A stretch of DNA of 64,000 bases from Poriferisodalis sp965208555 (GTDB lineage Bacteria; Actinomycetota; Acidimicrobiia; Acidimicrobiales; Poriferisodalaceae): positions 2,046,001 through 2,110,000 of the forward strand of contig NZ_OZ242342.1 of the NCBI RefSeq assembly GCF_965208555.1, read 5' to 3'. This document shows, piece after piece, positions 44,079-53,600 of the stretch. Position numbers and translations under genes: made by a program. The notes under the pieces are model-generated. The model worked only from the letters and a program-made list of their open reading frames with translations. It had not been told where the DNA came from and did not search any database. Numbering within the stretch: the first letter of the stretch is position 1; each line of letters opens with the position of its first letter.

Positions 44079-44456
44079 ATGGCCCGAATCGCCGGCGTCG
44101 ACATACCGCGTGAGAAGCGTGTGGAGATCGCGCTCACCTACATCTATGGCATCGGTCGTTCGGCCAGCCAGCAGATCTGCGAAGACCTGAACATCGCCGA
44201 GCGCACCCGTGTGCGTGACTTGACCGATGCCGAGGTGGCGCGCATCCGCAACCACATCGATGCCAACTTGGCCGTCGAGGGCGACCTGCGGCGCGACGTG
44301 GCCCAGGACGTCAAACGCAAGATCGAGATCGGCTGCTACCAGGGTGTCCGGCACCGGCGCGGCCTGCCGGTGCGAGGCCAGCGCACGCACACGAACGCAC
44401 GCACCCGCAAGGGCCCGCGCAAGACCGTCGCGGGCAAGAAGAAGGTGCGCAAGTGA
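44079..44456 (+). CDS. rpsM: 30S ribosomal protein S13
   Basis: A 125-residue protein: ARIAGVDIPREKRVEIALTY, YGIGRSASQQIC, then the basic C-terminal RGQRTHTNARTRKGPRK. It contacts the P-site tRNA and L5. GACAGGAG lies upstream. Confidence 0.96.
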   Translation: MARIAGVDIPREKRVEIALTYIYGIGRSASQQICEDLNIAERTRVRDLTDAEVARIRNHIDANLAVEGDLRRDVAQDVKRKIEIGCYQGVRHRRGLPVRGQRTHTNARTRKGPRKTVAGKKKVRK

Positions 44457-44514
44457 GCGTGCGCGGCCGAATCCGTCGGCAACGAGAGACCGGACGCATG
44501 AGAGGCGGTCGGAA

Positions 44515-44910
44515 GTGAACCAGCAGCAGCCGGCTCGGCGCGGGCGCCGCAGGGAGCGCAAGAACGTCGGCGACGGCGTGGCGCACATCAAGAGCTCGTT
44601 CAACAACACGATCATCACGTTCACCGATCTGCAGGGCAACGTGGTGTCGTGGGCATCTGCCGGGAACGCCGGCTTCAAGGGTTCCCGCAAGTCGACGCCG
44701 TTCGCTGCACAGCAGGCCGCGGAGCAAGCCTCCGAGCGCGCCATGGAGCATGGAGTGCGCCGGGTTCATGTGCACGTGAAGGGTCCTGGCTCGGGCCGCG
44801 AGACGGCCATCCGTTCCATCCAGAATTCCGGCATCGAGATCAAGGGCATCCGCGACATGACGCCGGTGCCTCACAACGGCTGCCGTCCCCCGAAGCGCCG
44901 GAGAGTCTGA
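44515..44910 (+). CDS. rpsK: 30S ribosomal protein S11
   Basis: A 131-residue protein from GTG 44515. HIKSSFNNTIITFTDLQGNV, SRKSTPFAAQQAAEQ and DMTPVPHNGCRPPKRRRV are conserved. An ATG 17 bp upstream is in a frame that ends within seven codons. S11 lies at the mRNA exit on the platform. Confidence 0.94.
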   Translation: MNQQQPARRGRRRERKNVGDGVAHIKSSFNNTIITFTDLQGNVVSWASAGNAGFKGSRKSTPFAAQQAAEQASERAMEHGVRRVHVHVKGPGSGRETAIRSIQNSGIEIKGIRDMTPVPHNGCRPPKRRRV

Positions 44911-44912
44911 CG

Positions 44913-45530
44913 ATGTCTCGCTACACGGGTCCAAAGGCGCGCGTCTCGCGGCGGCTCAACACCAATATCTGGGGCACCGAGGGCGAGACCAAGGCGCTCG
45001 ACCGGCGTCCGTACCCGCCTGGTGAGCACGGCCGCGGCCGGCGCCGCAGCCAGAACTCCGAGTTCTTGATGCAGCTGCAGGAGAAGCAGAAGTGCCGCTT
45101 CACCTACGGGATGACGGAGCGACAGTTCCGCAATGCGTACGAAGAGGCCGCCCGCCAGCGGGGGGTGACCGGCGAGAACCTGCTGCGGCTGCTCGAGCTG
45201 CGGCTGGACAACATCGTGTACCGGTCCGGCTGGGCGGCAACTCGCCCGCAGGCCCGCCAGTTCGTGAGCCACGGCCACATCGACGTCAACGGACGCAGGG
45301 TCAACATCCCCAGCTTCCGGGCCCGCAAGGACGACGTGGTCGAATTGCGGACGAAGGCCCGCGAGATCGTCACCATCCGCTGGAATCTCGACGTGCTGGA
45401 CCGCACCCCGCCCGCGTGGCTGGAGGCGAGCGACGGGGGCCAGCGAGTCACCGTGCGCGAGCTGCCGATCCGATCGCAGATCGAGATCCCGGTGCGCGAG
45501 CAGCTCATCGTCGAGCTCTACAGCAAATAG
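44913..45530 (+). CDS. rpsD: 30S ribosomal protein S4
   Basis: A 205-residue protein: SRYTGPKARVSRRLNTNIWG, then an S4 RNA-binding domain with LDNIVYRSGWAATRPQARQF. The N-terminal zinc cysteines of the other S4 type are absent. The ATG is 2 bp after rpsK. S4 nucleates 30S assembly. Confidence 0.95.
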   Translation: MSRYTGPKARVSRRLNTNIWGTEGETKALDRRPYPPGEHGRGRRRSQNSEFLMQLQEKQKCRFTYGMTERQFRNAYEEAARQRGVTGENLLRLLELRLDNIVYRSGWAATRPQARQFVSHGHIDVNGRRVNIPSFRARKDDVVELRTKAREIVTIRWNLDVLDRTPPAWLEASDGGQRVTVRELPIRSQIEIPVREQLIVELYSK

Positions 45531-45565
45531 TCCTGTCAACATCTGCCGCCCACGAAGGGGTGAAC

Positions 45566-46597
45566 GTGTCCATCTCCGACACCTTGGTCATGCACCGACC
45601 GACCATCGACATCCTCGGCGAGCCTGAGGGCAACCGCCAGCGCTTCGCCATCGGCCCGCTGGAGCCTGGGTTCGGGCACACGCTGGGCAACTCGCTGCGG
45701 CGTACGCTGCTGTCCTCCATTCCCGGCGCGGCAATCACCCAGGTGCGTTTCGACGATGCGCTGCACGAGTTCACGACCATCGAAGGCGTCGTCGAGGACG
45801 TCACCGACATCATCCTGAATCTCAAGGACGTGGTGCTGCGCTGTGACAGCGACGATGCCGTGGCAGTGCGCCTCGACGAGCGCGGTGTGGGTCCGGTGCT
45901 GGCGGGTCACGTGGACTGGGGCATCGACGTCGAGTGCCTGACACCCGATTTGCACATTGCGACGCTCGGCGAGGGCGCCCGCCTGGCCATGGACCTCACC
46001 GTCGAGCGCGGCTGGGGTTACGCGGCACCCGAGAGCGAGCGTGCCGGCAGCACCATCGGCGTGATCCTGATGGACGCGCTGTTCAGCCCGGTGCGGCGTG
46101 TGGCGGTGGAAGTCGAGCCGGTGCGCGTCGAGCAGTCCACTGACTTTGACCGGCTCGTGCTCGATATCGAGACCGACGGCGCGATGAGTCCGCGCGAAGC
46201 GCTGGCCTCGGCCGGCGACACCCTGTGCCGGCTGATGCTGATGATCGCCGAGCTGTCGCCGGAGCCGCTGGGCCTCGACATCGCCGAGGTGGCCGTCGGC
46301 GGGGGCCGCGCCAGCGATCTGGAACGGCCCATCGAAGACCTGGGCCTGTCCGAGCGTGCCCGCAACTGCCTCAAGCGCGCGCAGTTCAACACCATCGGCG
46401 AGCTGCTCGACCAGTCGGTCGACGAGCTGATGACCGTTCCGAACTTCGGCCAGAAGTCGCTCGACGAGGTCATCGAGAAGCTCGACGAGCGCGGGCTGGC
46501 CCTGCGCGGCATGAGCCCGTCGTCTGAGTCTGAGACTGAGTCTGAGGGCGAGGCCGGGGTCGAGGCCGAGCAGGCCGCACCAGCGGCGGTCAGCTAG
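45566..46597 (+). CDS. rpoA: DNA-directed RNA polymerase subunit alpha
   Basis: A 343-residue protein from GTG 45566 (a GTG two codons earlier is in frame). The N-terminal dimerisation domain has EPGFGHTLGNSLRRTLLSSI; the C-terminal domain (about 255-315) has SERARNCLKRAQFNTIGELL with helix-hairpin-helix PNFGQKSLDEVIEKL. The tail is Ser/Glu/Ala-rich. Alpha assembles the enzyme and reads UP elements. Confidence 0.96.
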   Translation: MSISDTLVMHRPTIDILGEPEGNRQRFAIGPLEPGFGHTLGNSLRRTLLSSIPGAAITQVRFDDALHEFTTIEGVVEDVTDIILNLKDVVLRCDSDDAVAVRLDERGVGPVLAGHVDWGIDVECLTPDLHIATLGEGARLAMDLTVERGWGYAAPESERAGSTIGVILMDALFSPVRRVAVEVEPVRVEQSTDFDRLVLDIETDGAMSPREALASAGDTLCRLMLMIAELSPEPLGLDIAEVAVGGGRASDLERPIEDLGLSERARNCLKRAQFNTIGELLDQSVDELMTVPNFGQKSLDEVIEKLDERGLALRGMSPSSESETESEGEAGVEAEQAAPAAVS

Positions 46598-46599
46598 CT

Positions 46600-46953
46600 A
46601 TGCCCACGCCCACGAAGGGCCGACGCCTCGGCGGCAGCGCCAGCCACCAGCGCTCGATGCTGGCCAACCTGGCCGCGTCGTTGTTCGCAGCGGAGGCCAT
46701 CGAGACCACTGAGGCCAAGGCCAAGGCGCTGCGGCCGTATGCCGAGAAGCTCATCACGAAGGCCCGCAAGGGCGGATTGGCACGGCATCGCCAGATCATC
46801 GCCAGCCTCAACGGCGACCAGGAGATGGCCCAGAAGCTCATCGACGAGATCGGCCCGCGCTACGAGGGCCGTCCGGGCGGCTATACCCGCATCCTGAAGC
46901 TCGGCCCGCGCCGGGGCGACAACGCCCCCATGGCGCTCATCGAGTTGGTCTAG
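46600..46953 (+). CDS. rplQ: 50S ribosomal protein L17
   Basis: A 117-residue protein: RRLGGSASHQRSMLANLAAS and IDEIGPRYEGRPGGYTRILK. Ends the alpha operon. truA normally follows in actinobacteria; here an RraA-like gene starts 21 bp later. Confidence 0.95.
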   Translation: MPTPTKGRRLGGSASHQRSMLANLAASLFAAEAIETTEAKAKALRPYAEKLITKARKGGLARHRQIIASLNGDQEMAQKLIDEIGPRYEGRPGGYTRILKLGPRRGDNAPMALIELV

Positions 46954-46974
46954 CGCCACACGGTCCTCGAGCAC

Positions 46975-47691
46975 ATGAGCAACGACTCGTTGAGCGCCGG
47001 GCCGTTGAGCATGGGGGTGCTGGACGCTCTGCGCGAGCTGGACACTCCGACCGTCTGCAATGCGCTGGAGATCGTCGCTCCGCACCGCCGCGCTTACGGC
47101 TACACCACAGCCCCGCTGGTCTGTCCCGACCCCGACACGGTCATGGTCGGCTACGCGCGTACGGCCACCATCCGAGCCGCAGCGCCGTCGGGTCGATCCG
47201 GTGACGCCGACGCCGGCGTGCGCGTCGGCTACTACCGGCACATGGCCGAGGGCCCGCATCCCACGGTCACCGTCATCGAAGACATCGATGCGTCACCCGG
47301 CTATGGCGCTTGGTGGGGCGAGGTGAACAGCAGCATCCATGCCGGTCTGGGCTCCCTCGGCGTCATCACCAATGGATCCATCCGCGACTTGGACGATTGG
47401 GCGCCGGGTTTCGGAGCTCTCGCCGGCTCCATCGGCCCCTCGCATGCGTGGGTGCATGTCGTGGAGTACGCGGTGCCGGTCACGGTGCACGGCATGTCGG
47501 TGCGCCCCGGCGACCTGATTCACGCCGACCGTCACGGCGCGGTCGTGGTGCCTGCCGATGCAGCGGTTGAGGTTCCCGCAGCGGCTGCCAAGATCGCTGC
47601 TGTCGAGCGCGTGCTCATCGACGCCGCCCGGAGCGAGGACTTCTCGATCGATCGGCTGACCGCCCTGCTCGACCCCGAGGGCGATCACTAG
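46975..47691 (+). CDS. RraA-like / HMG-aldolase family protein
   Basis: A 238-residue protein with the RraA fold. ALRELDTPTVCNALE is near the N-terminus; the site GLGSLGVITNGSIRDLDD has the Gly-rich turn and the Arg-Asp pair that bind pyruvate/oxaloacetate and metal in 4-hydroxy-4-methyl-2-oxoglutarate aldolases. GDLIHADRHGAVVVPADAA closes the domain. True RraA (RNase E inhibitor) is shorter, about 160 residues; the aldolase/decarboxylase branch fits better. Co-directional with rplQ and possibly on its transcript. Substrate unknown. Confidence 0.75.
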   Translation: MSNDSLSAGPLSMGVLDALRELDTPTVCNALEIVAPHRRAYGYTTAPLVCPDPDTVMVGYARTATIRAAAPSGRSGDADAGVRVGYYRHMAEGPHPTVTVIEDIDASPGYGAWWGEVNSSIHAGLGSLGVITNGSIRDLDDWAPGFGALAGSIGPSHAWVHVVEYAVPVTVHGMSVRPGDLIHADRHGAVVVPADAAVEVPAAAAKIAAVERVLIDAARSEDFSIDRLTALLDPEGDH

Positions 47692-47757
47692 CCCACCGCA
47701 GAGGCCACGCGTCTGCCAGGCAGCAGCCAGATGCGGTGTGCGAGTGCGACGGTTGAG

Positions 47758-48696
47758 TCAGCGCAGGAGCGCTGCATTGCGACGCAGCGCGCTCCGCGCT
47801 TCTGCGTAGCGGTCGGCGAGGCGTTGCCCCACTCGGCCGATCCGTTCGATCAGCACCATGAGCCGTTCGCGAGCCGCCTCGGCGATGCCCGAGAGTTCCG
47901 TCAGGCCTGGCAGATTCCAATCGCGGAGCACCACAGGCTGCAGGATCTGGTCGTGATGGATGGCGAGGTCGTAGATCCCGGCCTCGGCGATGATGCGCGA
48001 GTGGGTGTCGAAGTCGGTGATGCCCACTCCCGGCATGGCGAAGTCTTGTACTTGGTTGGCGATGGCAACCACTGCGCTGGAGGGGTCGATCTCGACGGCG
48101 GCGCTCATGACGTCCCGGTAGAACAGGAAATGCAGGTTCTCGTCGAAGGCGACCCGTCGCATGATGGCCTTGCCGGCCGGGTCGTCGATGTGGCGCCCCG
48201 TGTTGAAGTGCGCGATGCGGGTGGCCAACTCCTGCAGCGTCACGTAGGCGAGACCCTCGAGCAGGCTCGGCGGCTGGGGCACTTGCCCGCACTGCACCTG
48301 CGCCATACGCGCCCGCTCCAGTGCCACGGGGTCGAGCGCGCGGGTGACCGACAGGTAGTCGTAGATGACCCGGCCGTGCCGTCCCTCTTCGGCCGTCCAG
48401 CGGCGCACCCACTCGCCCCACGCGCCTTCCCGGCCGAACAGCCGCTCGCTGTCGCGGAAGTAGTACGGCAGGTTCTCCTCGGTGAGCACATTCACGAACA
48501 GAGCGCTGCGCGCCTCGGGGGTGAGGTTGGCCTCCTCGGGTGACCATTCGTAGTCAGGCGCGAAATCCTCACCCCGGCTCCACGGCACCAGCGCGTGGGG
48601 ATGCCATTCCTTGGTCTGGCGGAGATGGCGCGCCAGCAGTCGCTCGACCTCTGGCTCCAGCTCGGCGAGCGTCCGGGCATCGGCCTTTACTGGCAT
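47758..48696 (-). CDS. Acyl-[acyl-carrier-protein] desaturase family protein
   Basis: A 312-residue ferritin-like diiron protein of the stearoyl-ACP desaturase family. The two ligand motifs are EEGRH (103-107) and DENLH (185-189), with further Glu in LTEENLPYY and LQELATRIAHFN. This family puts a double bond into ACP- or CoA-bound fatty acids using O2 and ferredoxin. It is the third gene of a minus-strand set: membrane protein, winged-helix regulator, desaturase, with 32 bp before it. Regulation by the neighbouring regulator is inferred. Confidence 0.85.
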   Translation of the reverse strand: MPVKADARTLAELEPEVERLLARHLRQTKEWHPHALVPWSRGEDFAPDYEWSPEEANLTPEARSALFVNVLTEENLPYYFRDSERLFGREGAWGEWVRRWTAEEGRHGRVIYDYLSVTRALDPVALERARMAQVQCGQVPQPPSLLEGLAYVTLQELATRIAHFNTGRHIDDPAGKAIMRRVAFDENLHFLFYRDVMSAAVEIDPSSAVVAIANQVQDFAMPGVGITDFDTHSRIIAEAGIYDLAIHHDQILQPVVLRDWNLPGLTELSGIAEAARERLMVLIERIGRVGQRLADRYAEARSALRRNAALLR

Positions 48697-48728
48697 CGGG
48701 CACCGCCAATCACCATGAGCGGCTCAGC

Positions 48729-49064
48729 CTAACGACCCCTCGGCACCCCCAGCGCCCGTTCCAGGCTCTGCAGGTACACCGCAAAGGCCGTGCGTCCTGC
48801 AGCCGTGGCCTCGATCCAGGTGCGCGGCTTGGCGCCGTGGAACTCCTTGGTCGTCGCCACGTAGTCAGCGTCCTCCAGCTTCCGCAGGTGAGTTGTCAGG
48901 TTGCCCGGCGTCAGCTCGAGCTGCTTTTGCACGAACCCGTAGGCGAGCCGATCCTGGTCGTCCAGCGACACGAGCAATGACATGATCTGCAGCCGTGTCG
49001 GCTGGTGGATGATCTCGTCGAGGTCGATCGCACCGCCGTCGAGTGCCTCGCTGGGATCTACCAT
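48729..49064 (-). CDS. Winged-helix transcriptional regulator (MarR/ArsR-like, HTH_27 type)
   Basis: A 111-residue DNA-binding protein. IHQPTRLQIMSLLVSLDDQD, QKQLELTPGNLTTHLRKLED (recognition helix) and the wing DYVATTKEFHGAKPRTWIEA follow the small winged-helix pattern. No effector domain. The start ATG 49064 lies inside the last codons of the upstream membrane-protein gene (GAATGGTAG), so the two are coupled. An in-frame GTG at 49085 is possible. The palindrome at 49718-49736 is its likely operator (inference). Confidence 0.8.
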   Translation of the reverse strand: MVDPSEALDGGAIDLDEIIHQPTRLQIMSLLVSLDDQDRLAYGFVQKQLELTPGNLTTHLRKLEDADYVATTKEFHGAKPRTWIEATAAGRTAFAVYLQSLERALGVPRGR

Positions 49065-49690
49065 TCGCCGGTCCTGCGCACCCACAGGGCAATGGTCGCC
49101 AGCAGTGCGAGCATGGCGATTCCCGAAACTGCTGGGGCGACGTCGTCGAAGACGTAATGCGGGACGTAGAAGGCCACGGCCATGCCCACGCCAAAGATTG
49201 CGATCAACGGTCGGTGCAGAATGCCGAAGAGCACGTAGCCGAGCGCGATGACTCCCAGCAAGACGTAGGGGATTCTCTCTGCTCCGGACTCATTCCACAG
49301 GCCCGCGGCACCGGGGAGGAGACCCGCCGCCGTGACGAGGGTCATCCAGTATCCGGCGACCCGGAGGCCTGCGTTCCGCATCGCAGTGTCGGGCGACACC
49401 GCATTGGCGGCGCGTTGGCCGATGACCATGCTGCCGATCACGCCGGGAAACGTGATGATTGCCCACAGCGGGCCGGGGTACCACGGGTTCGTGTCGGCGA
49501 AGTCCGCAGCGAAGGTCGCGACTGCGTACTGGGCCAAGTAGGCGATCGAGATGATGCCGGCCCACATCAGCAGGATCGCCGTGCTCCCTCTCGTGTACAT
49601 CGCAGTGCGAGCGCCGTGGATCGTGGAACGCACTGTCTGCCATCCCTCTTCCGCACTCAACGCTGCGGTGTCATCACTGCCAGTCGCCAT
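49058..49690 (-). CDS. Six-span integral membrane protein of unknown function
   Basis: A 210-residue protein with a short polar N-terminus and six hydrophobic stretches (starting near 36, 72, 105, 135, 155 and 180), e.g. TAILLMWAGIISIAYLAQYA and IPYVLLGVIALGYVLFGILH. I do not recognise a family; it resembles the unnamed membrane partners often found next to small winged-helix regulators. AAAGGAGG lies 5 nt before ATG 49690, which fixes the start. First gene of the operon with the regulator and the desaturase. Confidence 0.75.
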   Translation of the reverse strand: MATGSDDTAALSAEEGWQTVRSTIHGARTAMYTRGSTAILLMWAGIISIAYLAQYAVATFAADFADTNPWYPGPLWAIITFPGVIGSMVIGQRAANAVSPDTAMRNAGLRVAGYWMTLVTAAGLLPGAAGLWNESGAERIPYVLLGVIALGYVLFGILHRPLIAIFGVGMAVAFYVPHYVFDDVAPAVSGIAMLALLATIALWVRRTGEW

Positions 49691-49717
49691 CGGAGCCTCC
49701 TTTGCTGTCATACAAAG

Positions 49718-49736
49718 TAGTTTGCAATACAAACTA
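49718..49736 (-). promoter_or_regulatory. Palindromic operator and promoter of the desaturase operon
   Basis: TAGTTTG, 5 bp, CAAACTA is a perfect AT-rich palindrome, rare in this GC-rich DNA, 27 bp upstream of the membrane-protein start. On the minus strand TATAGT (49738-49733) overlaps its upstream arm and TTGCAT lies 15 bp further upstream. A protein bound here would block the promoter. Confidence 0.6.
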
Positions 49737-49800
49737 TACCCGGGCGCAGGCAGATGCAAGAGCAATCTCAGACTGGCCGCGCTGTCGCTGTGCTCTTGAA

Positions 49801-50418
49801 CTAGGCCCGTGCGCCCAGCGCGGCGCTGTAGTTGGCCGAGGCGAATTCCCAGTTGATCAGATGCTCGACGAAGGCATCCACGTAGGCGGCCCGGGCGTTC
49901 TGGTAGTCGAGGTAGTAGGCGTGCTCCCACACGTCGATGACCAGCAGCGGCGTCAGTCCGCCGGTCAACGGCGTCTGCGCATCGTCGGTCTGCACGATGC
50001 GCAGGGAGCCAGAGTCGGCAGCGGCTGCATCGAACACCAGCCAGCCCCAGCCCGATGCGAAGTTCCCCACCGCCCCTGCGGCGAACTCGGCCCTGAAGGT
50101 GTCGACGCTGCCGAAGCTCGCGGCCAGTGCTGCGGAGAGATCGCTGTCGGGCTCACCGCCGCCGCTAGGCGACATCGATTGCCAGTAGAAGTTGTGATTC
50201 CAGGTCTGCGCCGCAGCGTTGAACAGCCCGCCCGCCGGCAGCGAGCGCACGAGGTCGTCGAGCGAACGGCCCTCGTCCCGTGTGCCTGCAATCCTGTCGT
50301 TCACCGTCCGCACGTAGCCGGCGTGGTGCTTGCCGTAGTGGAAGCTGATGGTGCGCTCGCTGATATGCGGCGAGAGCGCATCGGATGCATAGGGAAGGTC
50401 TGGCAGCTGGATCGTCAT
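49801..50418 (-). CDS. sodB: Superoxide dismutase (Fe type)
   Basis: A 205-residue protein. Metal ligands are His27 (SFHYGKHHAGYV), His75 (NAAAQTWNHNFYW), Asp162 and His166 (DVWEHAYYLDYQN). Gln71 rather than the Mn-type Gly/Gln pattern favours iron. Start is ATG 50418 (MTIQLPDLPY); upstream in-frame sequence is not conserved. No signal peptide, so cytoplasmic. It stands alone between the desaturase operon and the divergent M16 gene. Confidence 0.92.
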   Translation of the reverse strand: MTIQLPDLPYASDALSPHISERTISFHYGKHHAGYVRTVNDRIAGTRDEGRSLDDLVRSLPAGGLFNAAAQTWNHNFYWQSMSPSGGGEPDSDLSAALAASFGSVDTFRAEFAAGAVGNFASGWGWLVFDAAAADSGSLRIVQTDDAQTPLTGGLTPLLVIDVWEHAYYLDYQNARAAYVDAFVEHLINWEFASANYSAALGARA

Positions 50419-50636
50419 CTGAGCACCACGCGGTCGAAGGCCCGGGCGAGTATGCCAGCGGAAGCCAGAACTTCGGCAACATCGAGGGGTGCGCCCGGCT
50501 GCCGGAGCAGCTCGTGGAGCGACTCCGAGCACTCTGAGTGTGCATGAGCATTCGTCATTTTTTGTGGTGACGCTGGCCGGTAATCCGCGAGTACCGTCCA
50601 GTGCCGCATGCCGCCGGCCGGAAAGCGAGTTCTTCG

Positions 50637-53600
50637 ATGAGTCCAGCCCCTTGGCGCCGACTTCTCGCACTGCTGTTTGCAGCTGCTCTGGTGGCGGCCG
50701 CCTGTGCCCCCGACGACAACGACGCGATCGTTGAACCCGATGCGGCCGGCGACGAAATGGCCGAAGTCCACGACGACGCGGAGCCCGTCGAGACCGTCGA
50801 CGAGCCCGATCCAGCAGATGAGCCTGAACCAGCGGCCGAGCCGGAACCCGTTGACGAGCCGGAGCCGGCAGATGAGACCGTTGCCGAGCCCATCGGCGAG
50901 CCGGTCGATCTGGGCGAATTCAACGACTACGAGCCTGGTGATCCGGATGCGACCCCGCTGCCGGTCGACCCGGACGTTGTGATCGGCGAGCTTGCCAACG
51001 GCCTGACCTACTACGTGCGCTCGAACGATTCACCGGGCAAGTCGATCATGATGCACCTGGTCGTCAATGCAGGGGCCGTGCTCGACCCCGACGGCGCAGA
51101 GGGTGCAGCTCATTTCCTGGAACACATGATGTTCAACGGAACCGAGCGCTTCTCCAAGAACGAGCTCCTGCAGGTGCTGCGCGACTTCGGCACCGACTTC
51201 GGCCCCGATCTGAACGCGTACACCAGCCCCGATGAGACCGTCTACATCCTCGACTTCAAGCTCGACCACCCTGGGGCCATCGGACTCGGCTTCACGGTGC
51301 TGTCCGAATGGGCGTCAGCGGCCACGCTGCTGCCCGCCGATGTCGATGCTGAGCGAGGGATCGTCCAGGACGAATACCGCCTGCGCGACGAGTCGGCGTC
51401 GGGAAGGATCTCGAATTTCCTCGACGCCATCTACTACTCGGGAACCGTCTATGAGGGCATGCTGGTCGGCGGCAGCGAGGAATCCAATGAGTCCATGACC
51501 GCGGAGGTCTTGCGCGAGTTCTACGACACCTGGTACCGCCCGGACAACATGGCCGTGGTGGTCGTGGGCGATCTGCCCGTCTCGGAGATGGAGACGTTGG
51601 TGGAGCACTACTTCGCAGAGCTGGCGCCGCGCACGCCGACGGCCCCGCCGCAGCCCGACCGTTCGGCGTTCATCGCAGACTTCGTGGACGAACCCGTGAC
51701 CGATGTGGTCACGCACCCCGACCACGGCCCGATCTACATCTCGCTGGACTGGCAGCTGCCCGCGTGGCCCGAGGGAACCGTCGGGGGCGAGCGACTTCGG
51801 TTCATGGAGAACCTGATCGCCCGCATGCTCGACATCCGCCTGGATGCCGCTTTCCAGGCCGGACAGCTGTCACAAGCCACCGAACCGCACTTCAGCGCGT
51901 TTCCCGCCGCACGCGGCCTGCGCCTGTACGGCACGAACTACCAGGGCCCCGATCTGAACCAGGCGACCACCGACTACATCTCGGTGGTGCACGGCGCGGC
52001 CCATTTCGGCTTCACCGGGGCCGAGCTGGACCAAGCAGTCAGCGCGTTCCGGACCTCGCTCGAGTTCCAGCTCGAGAGCGAGGAGACCCGGCAGGACCGG
52101 GAGTACTCGTTCGGCTATGCCGCACACTTCCTGAGCGGCGCCGATATCTCCTCGACCGAGGAGCGGGTGGCTCGGCTGAGCGCGCTGCTTGACACCTACA
52201 CGGTCGAAGAGCTGACCGCACATCTGCGCTGGCTCTTGGAGATCGCGCCGCCGCTGGTGGTGTCGATCGGACCCGACCCGGCGGACGTGCCGACCGCGGA
52301 CGAGCTGCGCGCCGCAGTGGACGCGGCTGTTCCGCTGGCTCCGCCGGAAGCTCAAGAGGCCATCGACACGCTCATGACACGGCCGGATCCGGCCGCGCCC
52401 GCTGCCGAACGCTCACTCGGCCTGTTCGACGATGCCTATGAATGGGAATTCCCCAACGGTGCCACCGTGGTCTTCGTGCCATCGGACATCGCCGCCGGCG
52501 AGGTGTCGGTCGTGGCGGAGGGCCTGGGCGGCTGGTCGTCGCTGTCGGTGGGCGACTCAGCCCTGGTGCGGCATGCGGTCGGAGCGGTCGCTTCGAGCGG
52601 CGTCGGCGACGCGACCGCCACACAGCTCGACGAGTACTTGGCCACCACCACGGCCCGGGTGAGTCCGTTCATCGGGCAGTACTCGGAAGGCTTCTCGGGC
52701 GCCGCTGGGGCCGATGATCTCGAAGCGCTCTTCGCTCTGCTGCACCTGTACGTGACCGAGCCGCGCATCACCGAGGTGGCGGTCAACGAGCAGATCCAAG
52801 CGATGCAGACCCGTCTGGCGAACGCCGAGACCTTCCCGCGGTGGATCTCCGAGCTGGCACTGCTGGACGCGCTGTACCAGGGCAGCCCCTGGTACCAGTT
52901 CATCGCCACTCAGGATCAGATCGACGCCACCACCGGGGAGTCGCTGCTCGGCCTCTACCAGGCCCGGCTGAGCGATGTGGACGATCTCTTGGTGGCCGTT
53001 GTCGGCGACATCGACCGGGTCACCGTGGCGAATCTGGCGGCGCGTTACATCGGCACGCTGCCCGCCGGCGCCGATGACACCTTCACCGACCACGACCCGG
53101 GTTTCCCGGCGGGGGTCCAGCGCATCACGATTCCGGTCGAGGCCGACGCGGGCTCGGCAGGTCTCGACATGGTGTTCGGTGTGGAGACAGCGCTCACCAC
53201 GAGGACGCTCGTACTCGCCGACGTGGCCGCAGCGGTCATCAATGACTTGCTCGACGGTCGGGTACGAGAGCAACTCGGTGACACCTACTCGGTCGGGTCG
53301 TCGGTCTCGCCCGACGATGCCACGGGCAAGTGGACGGCGCGCATCAGTGCCACGGGACCTTCGGACGGACTCGACACCAGCCACGCCACCATCGTGGAGA
53401 TACTCACCGAGCTGATTGCCGACGGTCCCACAGACCGCGACCTGCAACAGGCGATCTCAGTGACGCGCGACAACTACGTCCTCGAGTCGAACTCGGCCAT
53501 CGTCAACCCGCTCTTGCGGCGTCACCATGTCGATGACAGCAACGTGGGCACGCCCGCTCAGCGGCGCGCAGTTCTCGACGAGATCACCGCCGCCGAGGTG

